DNA of 56,095 nt, taken from assembly GCA_002685535.1 (NCBI GenBank), contig NYXK01000081.1, forward strand, positions 1-56,095, written 5' to 3'. This document shows positions 11,257 through 20,748 of the stretch, piece after piece (position 1 is the stretch's first letter; each line of letters opens with the position of its first letter). The notes beneath the pieces are model-generated. The model was given only the letters and a program-made list of their open reading frames with translations. It made no database searches and was not told the DNA's origin. Origin of the DNA: Deltaproteobacteria bacterium. GTDB lineage: Bacteria; SAR324; NAC60-12. The position numbers were made by a program, and so were the translations under genes.

Positions 11257-13993
11257 ATGCCTTCAACGACAGCACCTCCCCGGCGATCCACACAAGGAAT
11301 CACACGTACCATTCAGCCAAAGCAAAAGTCGGCAATATGCAGGACTTGCTCCTCATGCCGTCAGAAAAAAATGAAATGCAGTGGCATTCGTCCACACTGC
11401 CACGAGTGCGTTGCGAGTAGCCTTCAATGTGAGTATCCTCGAGATGCTCGAAGAGAACCGAGGCCGACTCGAGCGCGGTTTCAGGCTTTGGAGGCGACCA
11501 TGGCTGCTGTGCTGGCACACATGAATACATCAGGCCTCTCAGCGTCCGGTCTTGGACTTGAGAATGCTCCGCGAAGTCCGAATTTACAGTGTGACGATGA
11601 GTCGAGAGAAGACCAAGCGGAAGACGAGGAGTTCGGGCTGGCGACACCTGAGTCCTCAGTCTCTGCGCCTCTTCGACCACCCCCGGGATCCGAGTCCACC
11701 ACTTTCAACGAGCGGTCTCAGATGAACGAAAACTATAGCATTGATACGAGCTTTGATCAGGCTGGAGCTACAACCATGTTAAACCAGGGCGCGCAGCCGG
11801 ATACTTTCGCTTCATCTCACATTGACTCTTGGCACCAACGCAACGAGGGGCTCTCTCCAACCTTCCGCTCACGTTTCTCCGGTCAGAGTCAACATACGTT
11901 GCAAAGGCAGGCCCTTTTGCAGGAGCCTGCCCCCGTCAGCATGGAAAATGATGGCACTGGACTCTCTCCTTGCGAGGCTAGAGTGGCGGGTGTCTTCCAT
12001 GAGGACGGATGTGTTGCCTCAGTGCACGGCCTAGCCGGCATCATAATGCCAACGCGGCGAGCTCTTCATAAGAAAAATATATCGAAAGTCTCTCGCAAGG
12101 GTATAGCTGCTGTTGAAAGCTCAAGGGCACGCCTTATCAGCAATGCTACTGTTCAGAGGCAGAGAGAGAATCGACTCTTCAGACAGCCCCAGCGGACCAT
12201 TGACCTCGACGGCTGTGAGCCGGATCTTGCGAAACACCTCATCACGCTACATTTTAATCGCCATCACTGCTCATATCTTATTACTTACCGTCCTGCGATC
12301 TTGGCTAGTATTGCCGACGGCGGCCCATGGGTCAATAAGCTCCTTCTTAATGCGATATACTATAGCAGCTCGCTTCATAGTGATCGCTTGGGCTTACGAG
12401 CATCAGTGAGTGACTCTGAAAATTCTGGCAGCCGATTTTATGACAGGTTCTGTCAACTACTGGTCGATGCAATGGGGAAGTCGAGTGTGCCATCGGCCGT
12501 CGCTCTGCTCTTAACCAGCGCCACGCTCGTTGCCAGAGGAAAAGTCAGTGCGGGATGGGCGCTCTCAGGAACCGCGTACCGTATGATCATTGATCTGGGC
12601 TGTCATCTCATGCTTGGACCAGACTACCAAGAGAATGGCACTCAAACAAGTACCCAGATGCTGCAGAAGGATATCGATCATGAGATGCGGAAACGGCTTT
12701 ACTGGGGTGCGTACATCACTGATGTCACACAATCTTTGTATTTGGGCAGACAGTGTAGCTTCGCAACAACTGAGGCTCGAGTTCCTCTCCAACTTTTGGA
12801 TACATTCGAGGAGCTAGAGGAGTGGGAGCCTTATCAAGACTCCTTCGATCCGGCAGGTCTGGAGTCAGCCTATGAACCCCAGCCAGCGTATGCCATATCA
12901 AGCTTCAACGCCTGCGTTAGTCTTATGCAAATTGGTGAACGAGTCAGCGAGCTTTACGGAATCTGCACAGTTGGGTATAAGACGGAAGTGGTGCTTGAGA
13001 AGAAGACAACAATCGAATCGCAGCTTGAAAATTGGACTGCCATGCTGCCAGATCACCTTTTCTTTGACCCTCAATCGCCCAAAATTCCCCCGCCTCATCA
13101 GATCACACCATAGTGAGCAATCTCTGTGTTTAGGTCAATACATAAATACTGACACAAGCATGCAGTACAACTTTTCACACCCTACGTATACTTTTGTACC
13201 GTGCTTTCATGGAAGAGGGCCATCTCAGACGACATTCAGATGAAGAGGCGAAAAGTTTGAGCGAAGTGAGTGCTCTCTGAGTTATCTATTTACTTCTTTT
13301 CTGAGCTTTCTTGTCATAACGGGGGACTGTAACACCCCTTCGTCCTCTTCGGATATCCTTCCTTATGTCCAGAAACCGTCACAGGATCCTCTGTTTAAGT
13401 TGGACTGAATATACTAATCCTGAGTTCCCCCACAGCAAGAGTGCATCTCCAGCGCGCTCATGATAGAAAAGTACATCCGTGCTTATCGAAAGACTTTCAC
13501 ACTTCGTCGAGCCCCCTTCCTGTTATCTTATGCCATTTATTCGGCCGTAGCGATCATCCTCCCCCAAGAGCGTCATGACCGAGGACACTTCACAGAACTC
13601 ATTTCCTTCTTTTGGACATGTCTAGGTGAGCTTCAACATGGCTGCAATTCAGGCCTCAAGAAGCCACTGTTGGTGCTACGGGATATGGCACGCGAATTTG
13701 AGATCAGCACGAAAGAGCGAGGACCAGTGGCCCCTCAACAGCCTGATTTCGGCATCCTTGACGAGAGTCTCTTCCCGCAGCTGCCCCACGACAAGGCATC
13801 CGTAGATACTGAAATGTATTCGGCTGCGCATTACCTTTACGACATGAATTCGCAGCAGAATGTTGTTGATCCACTTCAAACGAGTGCAAACATGGTAGTG
13901 TCTGGCTTGACGAACTTCATGAACGATCAGGAGTGGGACATATCGCAAAATACACTGTATGGTTTATTCGCGCCCACTCAATCATTTCAGTAG
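11257..13993 (+). CDS. Zn2Cys6 transcription factor, probable cluster regulator
   Basis: Three exons, 11257-13112, 13166-13265 and 13436-13993 (introns 53 and 170 nt), 837 residues. A binuclear zinc cluster lies near the N-terminus: Cys31-x2-Cys34-x6-Cys41-x6-Cys48-x2-Cys51-x6-Cys58, with the basic RQKKMK between. A low-complexity acidic/serine linker follows to about 200. The middle carries the fungal transcription-factor homology region (HLITLHFNRHHCSYL, then GWALSGTAYRMIIDLGCH and RKRLYWGAYITDV), ending in a region with LRRAPFLLSYAIYSA. Gene location in the centre of the enzymes, plus a palindromic CGG site in its own promoter and in three others, makes it the likely pathway-specific activator. 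That role is inferred; the family is certain. The third exon join (SLSE-QECISSALM) is the least secure. Confidence 0.9.
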
Positions 13994-14056
13994 GCAATCA
14001 AGACAAAATCTAAACTTCAGATCAAGTTATGTTATTTTCCAAAGAGATTCCACTTT
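13994..14056. other. 63-bp convergent spacer
   Basis: The regulator and the EthD-like gene end tail to tail only 63 bases apart, so their 3' untranslated regions must overlap. No other content. Confidence 0.6.
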
Positions 14057-14722
14057 TTACAAGGAATCCTGAAGCTTCCACACTCGTCGAATGTTTGGCT
14101 TTGCAGCATTGCCCCGAATTCGGAACGTCCACTCAGTCTTCGTAGCTTTCTCCCATTTTGATCCTCCAAGTCCACTATTCTCATCGTAATAGTTGAATCC
14201 ATAGAAATTAGCCGTCTCAATCTCTCCATAGCTTTTCAGATAGCTGTATCTCCGACCCGCATTCCAACCCTGCACAGTCGCAAGCGCGGGGCCATGCTCA
14301 ATGTTATACCAATCATGGTAGTCTTCCTCTTTGTCTGATCTTGGAGTTGAACCATTAATCACCAGCTTTGATCCCACGATCGGCGAGAAAGACAGAGGCT
14401 GCGAGATACTGGGATTTTCGGTGGGAGCTGCATTGTTGTTGCGGCCATTGATGAAGCTGCATGCAATCCAGGATATCGTATGATCGGGGTTCGATTTTAC
14501 ATCTTCATCATAGAGATCTTGTGAGGTGTCTAAGGGCGTAACGTCACTCAGAATGTAAAGAGTCATGGAGGAAGGCTTCTCGCCATCAGAAGCAACCGCG
14601 GCGTATGTTTTCTCAACATTGAGACAGGGCGAACTGGGGATAAAAGTGAGGGCTTCTGAGTCAATCCCATCTTTTGGCTCGACAAGACGCATTAAGACGC
14701 CGTTGATAGTCGTTTGCGACAT
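14057..14722 (-). CDS. EthD-like dimeric alpha/beta-barrel protein
   Basis: Intronless, 221 residues, ATG at 14722. The C-terminal half holds the clearest signal: EEDYHDWYNIEHGPALATVQGWNAGRRY-like sequence (about 130-160), i.e. the D/E-W-Y-x-x-E-H motif of EthD/dimeric alpha-beta-barrel proteins that sit as small accessory or cyclase/dehydratase-like enzymes in fungal clusters and degradation operons. The N-terminal half looks like a degenerate second barrel. No signal peptide. It is divergent from the PF04199 cyclase gene and shares with it the palindrome at 14894-14909. The family assignment is moderate and the reaction unknown; EthD itself is needed for ether degradation in bacteria with unclear mechanism. 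Confidence 0.75.
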   Translation of the reverse strand: MSQTTINGVLMRLVEPKDGIDSEALTFIPSSPCLNVEKTYAAVASDGEKPSSMTLYILSDVTPLDTSQDLYDEDVKSNPDHTISWIACSFINGRNNNAAPTENPSISQPLSFSPIVGSKLVINGSTPRSDKEEDYHDWYNIEHGPALATVQGWNAGRRYSYLKSYGEIETANFYGFNYYDENSGLGGSKWEKATKTEWTFRIRGNAAKPNIRRVWKLQDSL

Positions 14723-14893
14723 GATAGAGCGTTCAGTAATTTGAGTGGGTGAAGGAGTATGAGGTGCAAGCGATAGTACCTAAAATGAGGACTCGGAATG
14801 TTTAAATGTTTACGTTAGATGTATTTGACGTTAAACACCTCTCCATTCTTGGGATTGCTGCGAAAGGTTTCGAAGTCCGTAGGAGAGAGTTTT

Positions 14894-14909
14894 CGGACAT
14901 CGTGTTCCG
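14894..14909. promoter_or_regulatory. cluster palindrome, CGG-N10-CCG
   Basis: CGGACATCGTGTTCCG in the 338-bp divergent promoter of the EthD-like and cyclase genes. Both triplets and the ten-base spacing are intact and the left arm CGGACAT is identical to the sites at 5676 and 10961. Further half-sites GAAGTCCG (about 14872-14879) and TTCGGACAC (about 15030) flank it. Confidence 0.55.
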
Positions 14910-15060
14910 ACTGAACCGGGCCCACTTTGAGCCCAATTCCAGCAACCGGACTGACAGTAGCCTTTGGATATTAAAATCCAGTCTGCGCTGATGTGTGGAG
15001 GATCTTTTCAAAGCATTGCTTTTATATTGTTCGGACACTTATCAGTCTTCGCAATACAAT

Positions 15061-16247
15061 ATGGGAAAAAGAATGAGTCCGCTGCCCGCATTAGCAGATC
15101 TACCCCTGCGTAAAGGGGACCCGCCAAACTCAGCGTGGGGTCTTTGGAGTGACGAAAAAGCCACTTCTTTGGGGTCTCTCAATTACTTGACCGCTGATAT
15201 ACTCCTGAAGACGACCAAAGAGGAGGTTCAGACTGGCGATCGGGTTGGCCTTGAGTAGGTTGACAACTTCGACCCAAAGGGCAATGGCTGACATATTATA
15301 TTTAAGTCTCCCGCTGGATTTTTTTGGTCCTCCGCTACTAGGTAGAGCAGCATTCCAGCAGAAAATAATAGATAAAGACCCCTTTGTCGTAAATGACGAT
15401 GTGGTTAGTTCTGTAAAAAGAATTATATTGCCGTATCTTTACTCATTGTTCTTGCAGATTTCGTTCAACACTCAAGGAAGTTCCCAGTGGGACTCTTTGA
15501 GACACTTCGCCTATCAGAAGGAGAAGAAATTCTACAACGGGTATTATTTATATGGATAGCAGAAGTTTGCATGCAAACTAATTGCTATGCAGAGCCACTC
15601 AACAAGACGTTCACGCATCCGACCGAACTGCAATCAATGGCCTACAACCGTGGGCCGAGAAAGGCTTAGCAGGACGTGGTGTATTGATCGACTTCGCATC
15701 ATACGCCGAAAGGAAGGGGGTTGAAGTTTCACACTTCGGTCCTTATGCGATCACTCTCCAAGACGTGCTGAAAATTGCTGAAGAGCAGTGCACTGAGTTC
15801 CGTAATGGGGATGTCCTCTTTCTTCGCACCGGCTATGTCGCTGCTTACAAGTCGCTTAACGAGGACGAGCGCATTGAAGTTGCCAGCAGAAAGGAATGGT
15901 GCGGTTTAGGTCAGAGTCGAGAAACTACTGAATGGTTGTGGGAAAACCAGTTCGCTGCCGTCGTGAGCGACTCTCCAGGTTTTGAAGTCAGGCGTAAGTC
16001 CCAGAACATCTCCAAGTGTCCTAATGTGCTTTTACTGATATGAAGTGAAGCACCAACGGAAAAAGAATGGCATTTACATCCTATCCTGCTTGCTGGCTGG
16101 GGCACCCCAATTGGAGAACTCTTCAACTTGGAGGGATTGGCGAAGCTGTGCAGAAAGAACGGTCGATGGTCATTCTTGTTCACGTCTGCACCTCTATATT
16201 ATACAGGAGCTGTCGCTTCGCCGCCAAATGGTATCGCGATAATGTAA
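15061..16247 (+). CDS. PF04199 cyclase / metal-dependent hydrolase family protein
   Basis: Five exons, 15061-15254, 15307-15403, 15458-15540, 15593-15993 and 16051-16247; total 972 nt, 323 residues. The fungal version of the cyclase-family core is visible: NTQGSSQWDSLRHFAY (about 100-115, the region holding metal-binding His/Asp in relatives), then GRGVLIDFASYAERKG, GDVLFLRTGY and a C-terminal LHPILLAGWGTPIGE, ending YYTGAVASPPNGIAIM. Relatives include kynurenine formamidase and isatin hydrolase, which hydrolyse amide or ring bonds with Mn or Zn. No signal peptide. Splice joins restore GLDLPLDFFGPP and YNGATQQDVHASD. It probably acts on a cyclic intermediate of the cluster pathway (inference). 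Start ATG 15061; ATG 15073 is a possible alternative. Confidence 0.87.
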
Positions 16248-16413
16248 ACAACAATAACGACACTCGCCATTTTCTTCATGGACTATTCTAGCCATGAATG
16301 TGACGCTTTCGTATCTGGGCATTGTGCCAGTTTGGATGCACGAAAAGTAATGAAAATGTCTTATGGCACTTCGGATATTGTGTGATGAGATTTCAAAAAT
16401 TTCAGCGCTTAAC

Positions 16414-17221
16414 TTATCTACCCAGGAAGCCAATGCCCGACCCTATCCAAGTCGTCGTCCGCCTGTTCCTGTGCTCAACCTTCTTCGATTTGGAGCCTAC
16501 CGTCTGCTCCCAGAAGACTTTCGCAGATGCCTGATCGCCACATCTCAAGAAGATATACACCGTATCTTCAATACCTTCTTCGCGAGTGCTCGTCTCCGTA
16601 CCAAACCGATCTTGTACCCAGAACGACAGAACTGTCTCGTCATTCAGCGCAGCTTCCGCGACGCCCCTCAGTATATCGAAGAGTTCTTCCTTTTCGCCAA
16701 GTTTCGGACTGAACTCATCCGTGATGATATACTGCTCTCCTGCCGAGCTATACTGACCACCAAAGACCTCCTGATTTCTTTTAGTGAGGAAGCCAATACC
16801 AGTCGGACGCCAGAAACGTAAGTCGCTGGGTTTGGTAAGGAGGCCTTCCTCACCGACAACTATTCGAAAAGCTTTGTACTCATCGCTTGCCCGGTGTTCT
16901 ACTTGATTTGCTTCTGGACTTGCGTACCTGACGTTGTCAGAATATTATATTTGCGTACTTAGTGTAAGTAATATAAATCTTACACCTCGAAACCACGGAG
17001 CCAGTGGCCTTCCACCACGTCGTTGTCGCCGGCGCTGAGGAACCACGCATAGCCATAGCAGTTCGGCTCTGTTGCTAGAGCGATAAGAGCTATCTGTGCT
17101 ATATGCCCCAGAAACTGCGGGCCCTGAATTTGGTGTAATGCCAAAAGATAGTGGGAATCGAACGCACCTTGTCCCTTTTCTCAGGGCTGGCGCACTGCGA
17201 TAGTGGACTGACGATGTACAT
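16414..17221 (-). CDS. tandem ABM-like dimeric alpha/beta-barrel protein
   Basis: A three-exon gene that is easy to miss because its ATG exon is only 54 nt. Exons 17221-17168, 17123-16984 and 16927-16414; introns 44 and 56 nt; 235 residues. It starts MYIVSPLSQCASPEKRDK and continues ALATEPNCYGYAWFLSAGD, the T-E-P-x-C-x-x-Y-x-W pattern of the first antibiotic-biosynthesis-monooxygenase-like barrel. A second barrel at about 155-220 contains LFDILRGVAEAALNDE and DTVYIFLRCGDQ. Between them RPTGIGFLTK echoes a C-terminal SGIGFLGR. The frame stays open for 514 nt in exon 3. ABM-fold proteins include cofactor-free monooxygenases of quinones and phenols. It is convergent with the cyclase gene (166-bp gap) and divergent from the CMD-like gene. 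The 44-nt first intron is the weakest part of the model. Confidence 0.78.
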
Positions 17222-17338
17222 GGCGGGCCTTGATCTTGCCGAAAAAAACATGTAGATTCTGCTGTAGGTTCGTGAACCAGCTAAGTCTCTATAATGATAC
17301 TTAAGCTCACGAAGTCCGGCTGGATCCGATTGACCGAG

Positions 17339-17354
17339 CGGTATTCAATGTCCG
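17339..17354. promoter_or_regulatory. cluster palindrome, CGG-N10-CCG
   Basis: CGGTATTCAATGTCCG in the 388-bp divergent promoter between the ABM-like and CMD-like genes. Triplets and spacing are intact and the right half TTCAATGTCCGG equals the minus-strand reading of the perfect palindrome at 10961. An additional GAAGTCCGG half-site lies about 25 bp upstream (about 17311-17319). Confidence 0.6.
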
Positions 17355-17609
17355 GCAATCTGCAGTGTGTTGATCAAAAGTGGGATGCGGAGAGAAGCTC
17401 GCAGTTCGAGAAACTTTACAGGCGGTAGAGAACTGCATAACTTTGACTTAGACCACTCCCGAATTGCCGACCATTGACGTCCATTTCAAAGTTGGTCCTG
17501 CTCCAGACTTGGAGATGTACCTCCGCACCGGCACTCATCAGTGACTTCGCTTCATGAACACCCGTCTACACATTCAAGCATTGAGACAGCCAGACGACCA
17601 TTGTAACCT

Positions 17610-18399
17610 ATGATGACTTCAGAGACGCCTCTGATCCCTGACTCCTTCTTCCAGCCAGTCCAGACACTGTCAACGACAAATGAAAAGCTACGTTGGTACA
17701 CATGCGTCCTCGTTATGCTCTCATCGACCAACTACCCGGATGTCATCCCTCAAGTCTACAAGCACCTCGACTCCACCATCCTATCAAGAACCGACTCGAT
17801 TGAGGCTCGCAAGAAGGCTATCAATCGCGTCCGCGAGGGTCTTATCAAGTCCACGGGTACCGTAGGAGCGTGCAGAACAGGCAACGCCATGCGCATCCTA
17901 TCAGACTGTATTCCTGCGGAACTTCGAGAGCTGGAGTCACCGCGATCAAAGGAGACGGATGAGCAAGCGAGGGAGAGAGGTATGAAATTTTGGAGGAGTG
18001 TATATGCGCGAAATCCAGCATTTGATCCGGAGGCATCTGTACGAGCTAGTCCAGACTATGCGTTTATTGTGCGAGGTAAGAAAATCCTTTTCCTTCGCAA
18101 AACGCAGAATCTATACGCATCGCACGTGCTGATTGGGAGCAGAAGTGCTTTACGCGAGAATTTTCTCGTTCGATGGAGTCTTGGATGATCTGACGACTGG
18201 CTGGGTGATGGTTGCTAGTCTGTATGGCATGGACTGCCAGAACCAACTGCAGCACCATATGAAGGGCATGCTCTGGAATGGTGCGACGAGGGAGGATTTG
18301 GTTGGCTTACAGGAGCTCTGTCTGGGTCTTGCTGATTTACTTGCAGTGAGGATCAGGCATGGACCAGCTCCTATTCCTTCACTGCCCGGATCGGTTTAG
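17610..18399 (+). CDS. carboxymuconolactone decarboxylase-like (AhpD-fold) protein
   Basis: Two exons, 17610-18075 and 18143-18399 (67-nt intron), 240 residues, helical throughout. The C-terminal part has the CMD-like layout YARIFSFDGVLDDLTTGWVM, ASLYGMDCQNQLQHHMKGM, WNGATREDLVGLQELCLGLAD; the A-T-R-E-E/D segment and the H-x3-G-M helix are typical of the family. Only one cysteine is present in the helix where AhpD carries CxxC, so it is not a peroxiredoxin partner and more likely CMD-like or structural. In the beta-ketoadipate pathway CMD decarboxylates carboxymuconolactone. Here, with a carboxymuconate-cyclase-like gene 14 kb away, a similar step on a related lactone is plausible but inferred. 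Cytosolic. Confidence 0.75.
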
Positions 18400-18603
18400 A
18401 TAATGAGAGATAGCAGTACGCAAGTCTTTGCAGATTCTCGGACCCAACTCATTACGTACTTTCGAAATCTAACCACAAAAACTCCCCTGATGTTCTCAAA
18501 TGTGTAGCACGTCTATATGTTGGACTCGGCTTTGTTGGCTAACATTTAAGCAAGGCAAAGGGGGTGAAGAGAGAAATGTCTGGAGAAATTAACCACTGTG
18601 TCA

Positions 18604-18668
18604 TCAGTACTAGAAATTCGGTTATCTCCTCATCCTTGAGTTCAAAACCGAATTTCAGCTAGTACTGA
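18604..18668. repeat. near-perfect inverted repeat (foldback)
   Basis: Left arm 18604-18623 (TCAGTACTAGAAATTCGGTT) pairs with right arm 18646-18668, which is its reverse complement apart from a 2-base bulge, enclosing a 22-base loop. It could be a MITE remnant, a hairpin in the 3' region of the CMD-like transcript, or a regulatory dyad. Confidence 0.6.
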
Positions 18669-18891
18669 ACTTGAGAAATGCTTTTATTGTAAAAAGTCTT
18701 CAGGGAGTCGGTCAAATAGTCGACTCGAAAGTCCGGTGAATAGTAATCTTCTGTATGCATATCGTTGTCTATTGAACTCAGAAGATAGTGGGGCAAATTA
18801 CATCCGAGTAATCTAATAACTCCAAACTCAAGCATGAGATGACAAAGGCTCAAGTTATCATGCCGTGCATAGGGCAGTAGTGATGTGTGTA

Positions 18892-18897
18892 TATAAA
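18892..18897 (+). promoter_or_regulatory. possible TATA box
   Basis: TATAAA within GTATATAAAG, 186 bp upstream of the hydrolase ATG. Position is compatible with a core promoter with a long leader. Sequence match only. Confidence 0.3.
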
Positions 18898-19077
18898 GTG
18901 ACCTGGATCCTCAGTAAGTCAGAATCGACTCGATTAACAATCTTCATTCCATCTTACCAGATAACCAACGACCGCCTTTTGATCTCACAACTCCCATTCT
19001 TTGAACAAGATTGAAGACTCTGGCACATGAGTCTGTTTAAACTTCGAGTATACAACCGAAGAAGCTCTATTAACACG

Positions 19078-20016
19078 ATGAGGTTCGCTGCTCTTGCCAC
19101 CCTCCTTGCCACTCCAGTCTCGGCTAGTCCGCTGCTCAATTTATGGGATGCACCCTGGCCCAACAATTCTCTGGCCATGGCACAGAATGCGCCAACTAGT
19201 TACATATCTGTCAATGGCGTCAGAATTGCATATCGCCGCTTTGGCAAGCAATCCGAATTACCTTTGGTCTACACGACTCACTTCCTTGGATCTATGGACA
19301 CCAATGACCCAATGCTTCTCAACCTTCTTGCTCGTGATCAAGAGGTTATCATCTTCGATAACGCTGGGGTTGGACATAGCGAAGGCACTATTCCAAACAC
19401 TGTTTCGAGCATGGCTGGGACTGCAGTAGATTTCCTTACAGCTATTGGCGTGCCCAAAGCTAATTTTATGGGCTTCTCACTTGGTGGCATGATCTCCCAA
19501 TATATCGCCATCGAGCATTCCCAGCTAGTGAATAAGATTGTGTTGTCAGGAACGCAATCTGGAGTCGGACCCGGTACATCCATTGCCAATTTGACGGAAT
19601 TGGCAGAAGGAAATCCATCAAGGGGTCCTGATCAAGGCGTTTTCCTACTTCGATTTTTTTCTTCGTCCAATTCGAGCCAGGAGGCAGGGCGGATGTGGTG
19701 GCAGAGGATTCATGAGCGTCAGATTGAGGGCGAAGAGCGCAAAGAATTTGTCACCGCACCTGGGGATGCCGCGCAATTCCAGGCCATCGTGGATTTCGTT
19801 TCGGACGCCAACTTTTTCAATCGCTTGTCAGCCATCCAAGGTCCTGTCCTGATTACAAGTGGAAGAACCGATAAGGTTACGCCAACTGTAAATAGCTTTG
19901 CTATGCAGCAAAAGCTCTCAAATGCGCTTCTCGTTCTTTATCCGAATTCGGGCCATGGTCATCTCTATCAATTTGCAGAAGATGTTGTCTCACAAGTTCG
20001 CAACTTCCTGAGATAG
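19078..20016 (+). CDS. secreted alpha/beta hydrolase
   Basis: Single exon, 312 residues from ATG 19078. That ATG is preferred over the in-frame ATG at 19027 because it begins a clean signal peptide (MRFAALATLLATPVSASP). The fold-1 landmarks are the oxyanion region YTTHFLGS, then FDNAGVGHSEG, the nucleophile elbow GFSLGG (Ser about 134), the acid in SGRTDKVTP (Asp about 265) and the histidine in NSGHGHLY (His about 293). The family includes chloroperoxidase-like hydrolases, lactonases and epoxide hydrolases. As the last gene with a cluster half-site upstream it may act outside the cell on the pathway's ester or lactone substrate; this is inference from gene order. It ends convergently with the NLR remnant. 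Confidence 0.85.
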   Translation: MRFAALATLLATPVSASPLLNLWDAPWPNNSLAMAQNAPTSYISVNGVRIAYRRFGKQSELPLVYTTHFLGSMDTNDPMLLNLLARDQEVIIFDNAGVGHSEGTIPNTVSSMAGTAVDFLTAIGVPKANFMGFSLGGMISQYIAIEHSQLVNKIVLSGTQSGVGPGTSIANLTELAEGNPSRGPDQGVFLLRFFSSSNSSQEAGRMWWQRIHERQIEGEERKEFVTAPGDAAQFQAIVDFVSDANFFNRLSAIQGPVLITSGRTDKVTPTVNSFAMQQKLSNALLVLYPNSGHGHLYQFAEDVVSQVRNFLR

Positions 20017-20748
20017 GCTCGAACGCGTTTTAGGCCTCTGTTCATCCTCTCGAGCTTGTGTTCTCTCCTTCGATAGCTATAGCTCATTACAGTGGTGGTG
20101 GTTTGGGTCGCGAGCATGTCAAGGTTTCGCTACGAGATTGCGCCACATTTTTGTGTAGTGCTCGAATAGTAGCGAATAGAAGTGGTATGAGGCCTGTATA
20201 TATTTCATGTTGTATTATCTTTTCAATAATACCAAATGATTCTCAAGAAACCGATATGAGGGTTCTCCGTGACCATAGAGCTCACATAATAATAAGTCGC
20301 TGTGAGAAGTTGCCAGACGGACAGTTCTAAAACTCCGCAGGTTTTTCATAGTAACATACAGAATACGAAGACCTGTTTATTCAGACATACGAGCCCCTCA
20401 CAACGCTCGGGTGTATTGAGGACAAAAATTTCATGTCAAAGGTGCATAAGGGTGTGATATAATCAGATGCGCCAATCGTTTTACCCTCTACGTAACTACG
20501 TTAATGTTTGTTACTTCAAACTATACCTCAGCTCACAACAGTATGCGAGGACTGGTTTGAATTGTGACTAATTCAGTCAACTCTATTGCCATAGTTTTCA
20601 ACACCTTAGTCAAAACACGGGTTTGAACGTTGGCGTATTTTTGATGTCTGAAGGCTTGCAGCTGTAAAGAAGAGGCTAGCAGTCCTACTGATCAATGGAG
20701 GAAATACTGGCTTCAGAGCTGCAGCTACACTACCCAGCACTATGAGAT
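20017..20748. other. convergent intergenic region, right edge of cluster
   Basis: 732 bases, no recognised gene and no copy of the cluster motif. I take this as the right boundary of the metabolic cluster. Confidence 0.45.

Larger units (their letters stand above)
18400..19077. promoter_or_regulatory. promoter region of the secreted hydrolase
   Basis: 678 bases after the CMD-like stop. It contains a foldback repeat at 18604-18668, a GAAAGTCCGG half-site of the cluster motif (about 18727-18736) and a TATAAA at 18892-18897, 186 bp before the hydrolase start. Confidence 0.4.

Noticed and set aside
16363..16821. 152-codon plus-strand open frame
   Set aside because: Exactly antisense to the third exon of the ABM-like gene, whose translation matches a family; the plus frame does not.
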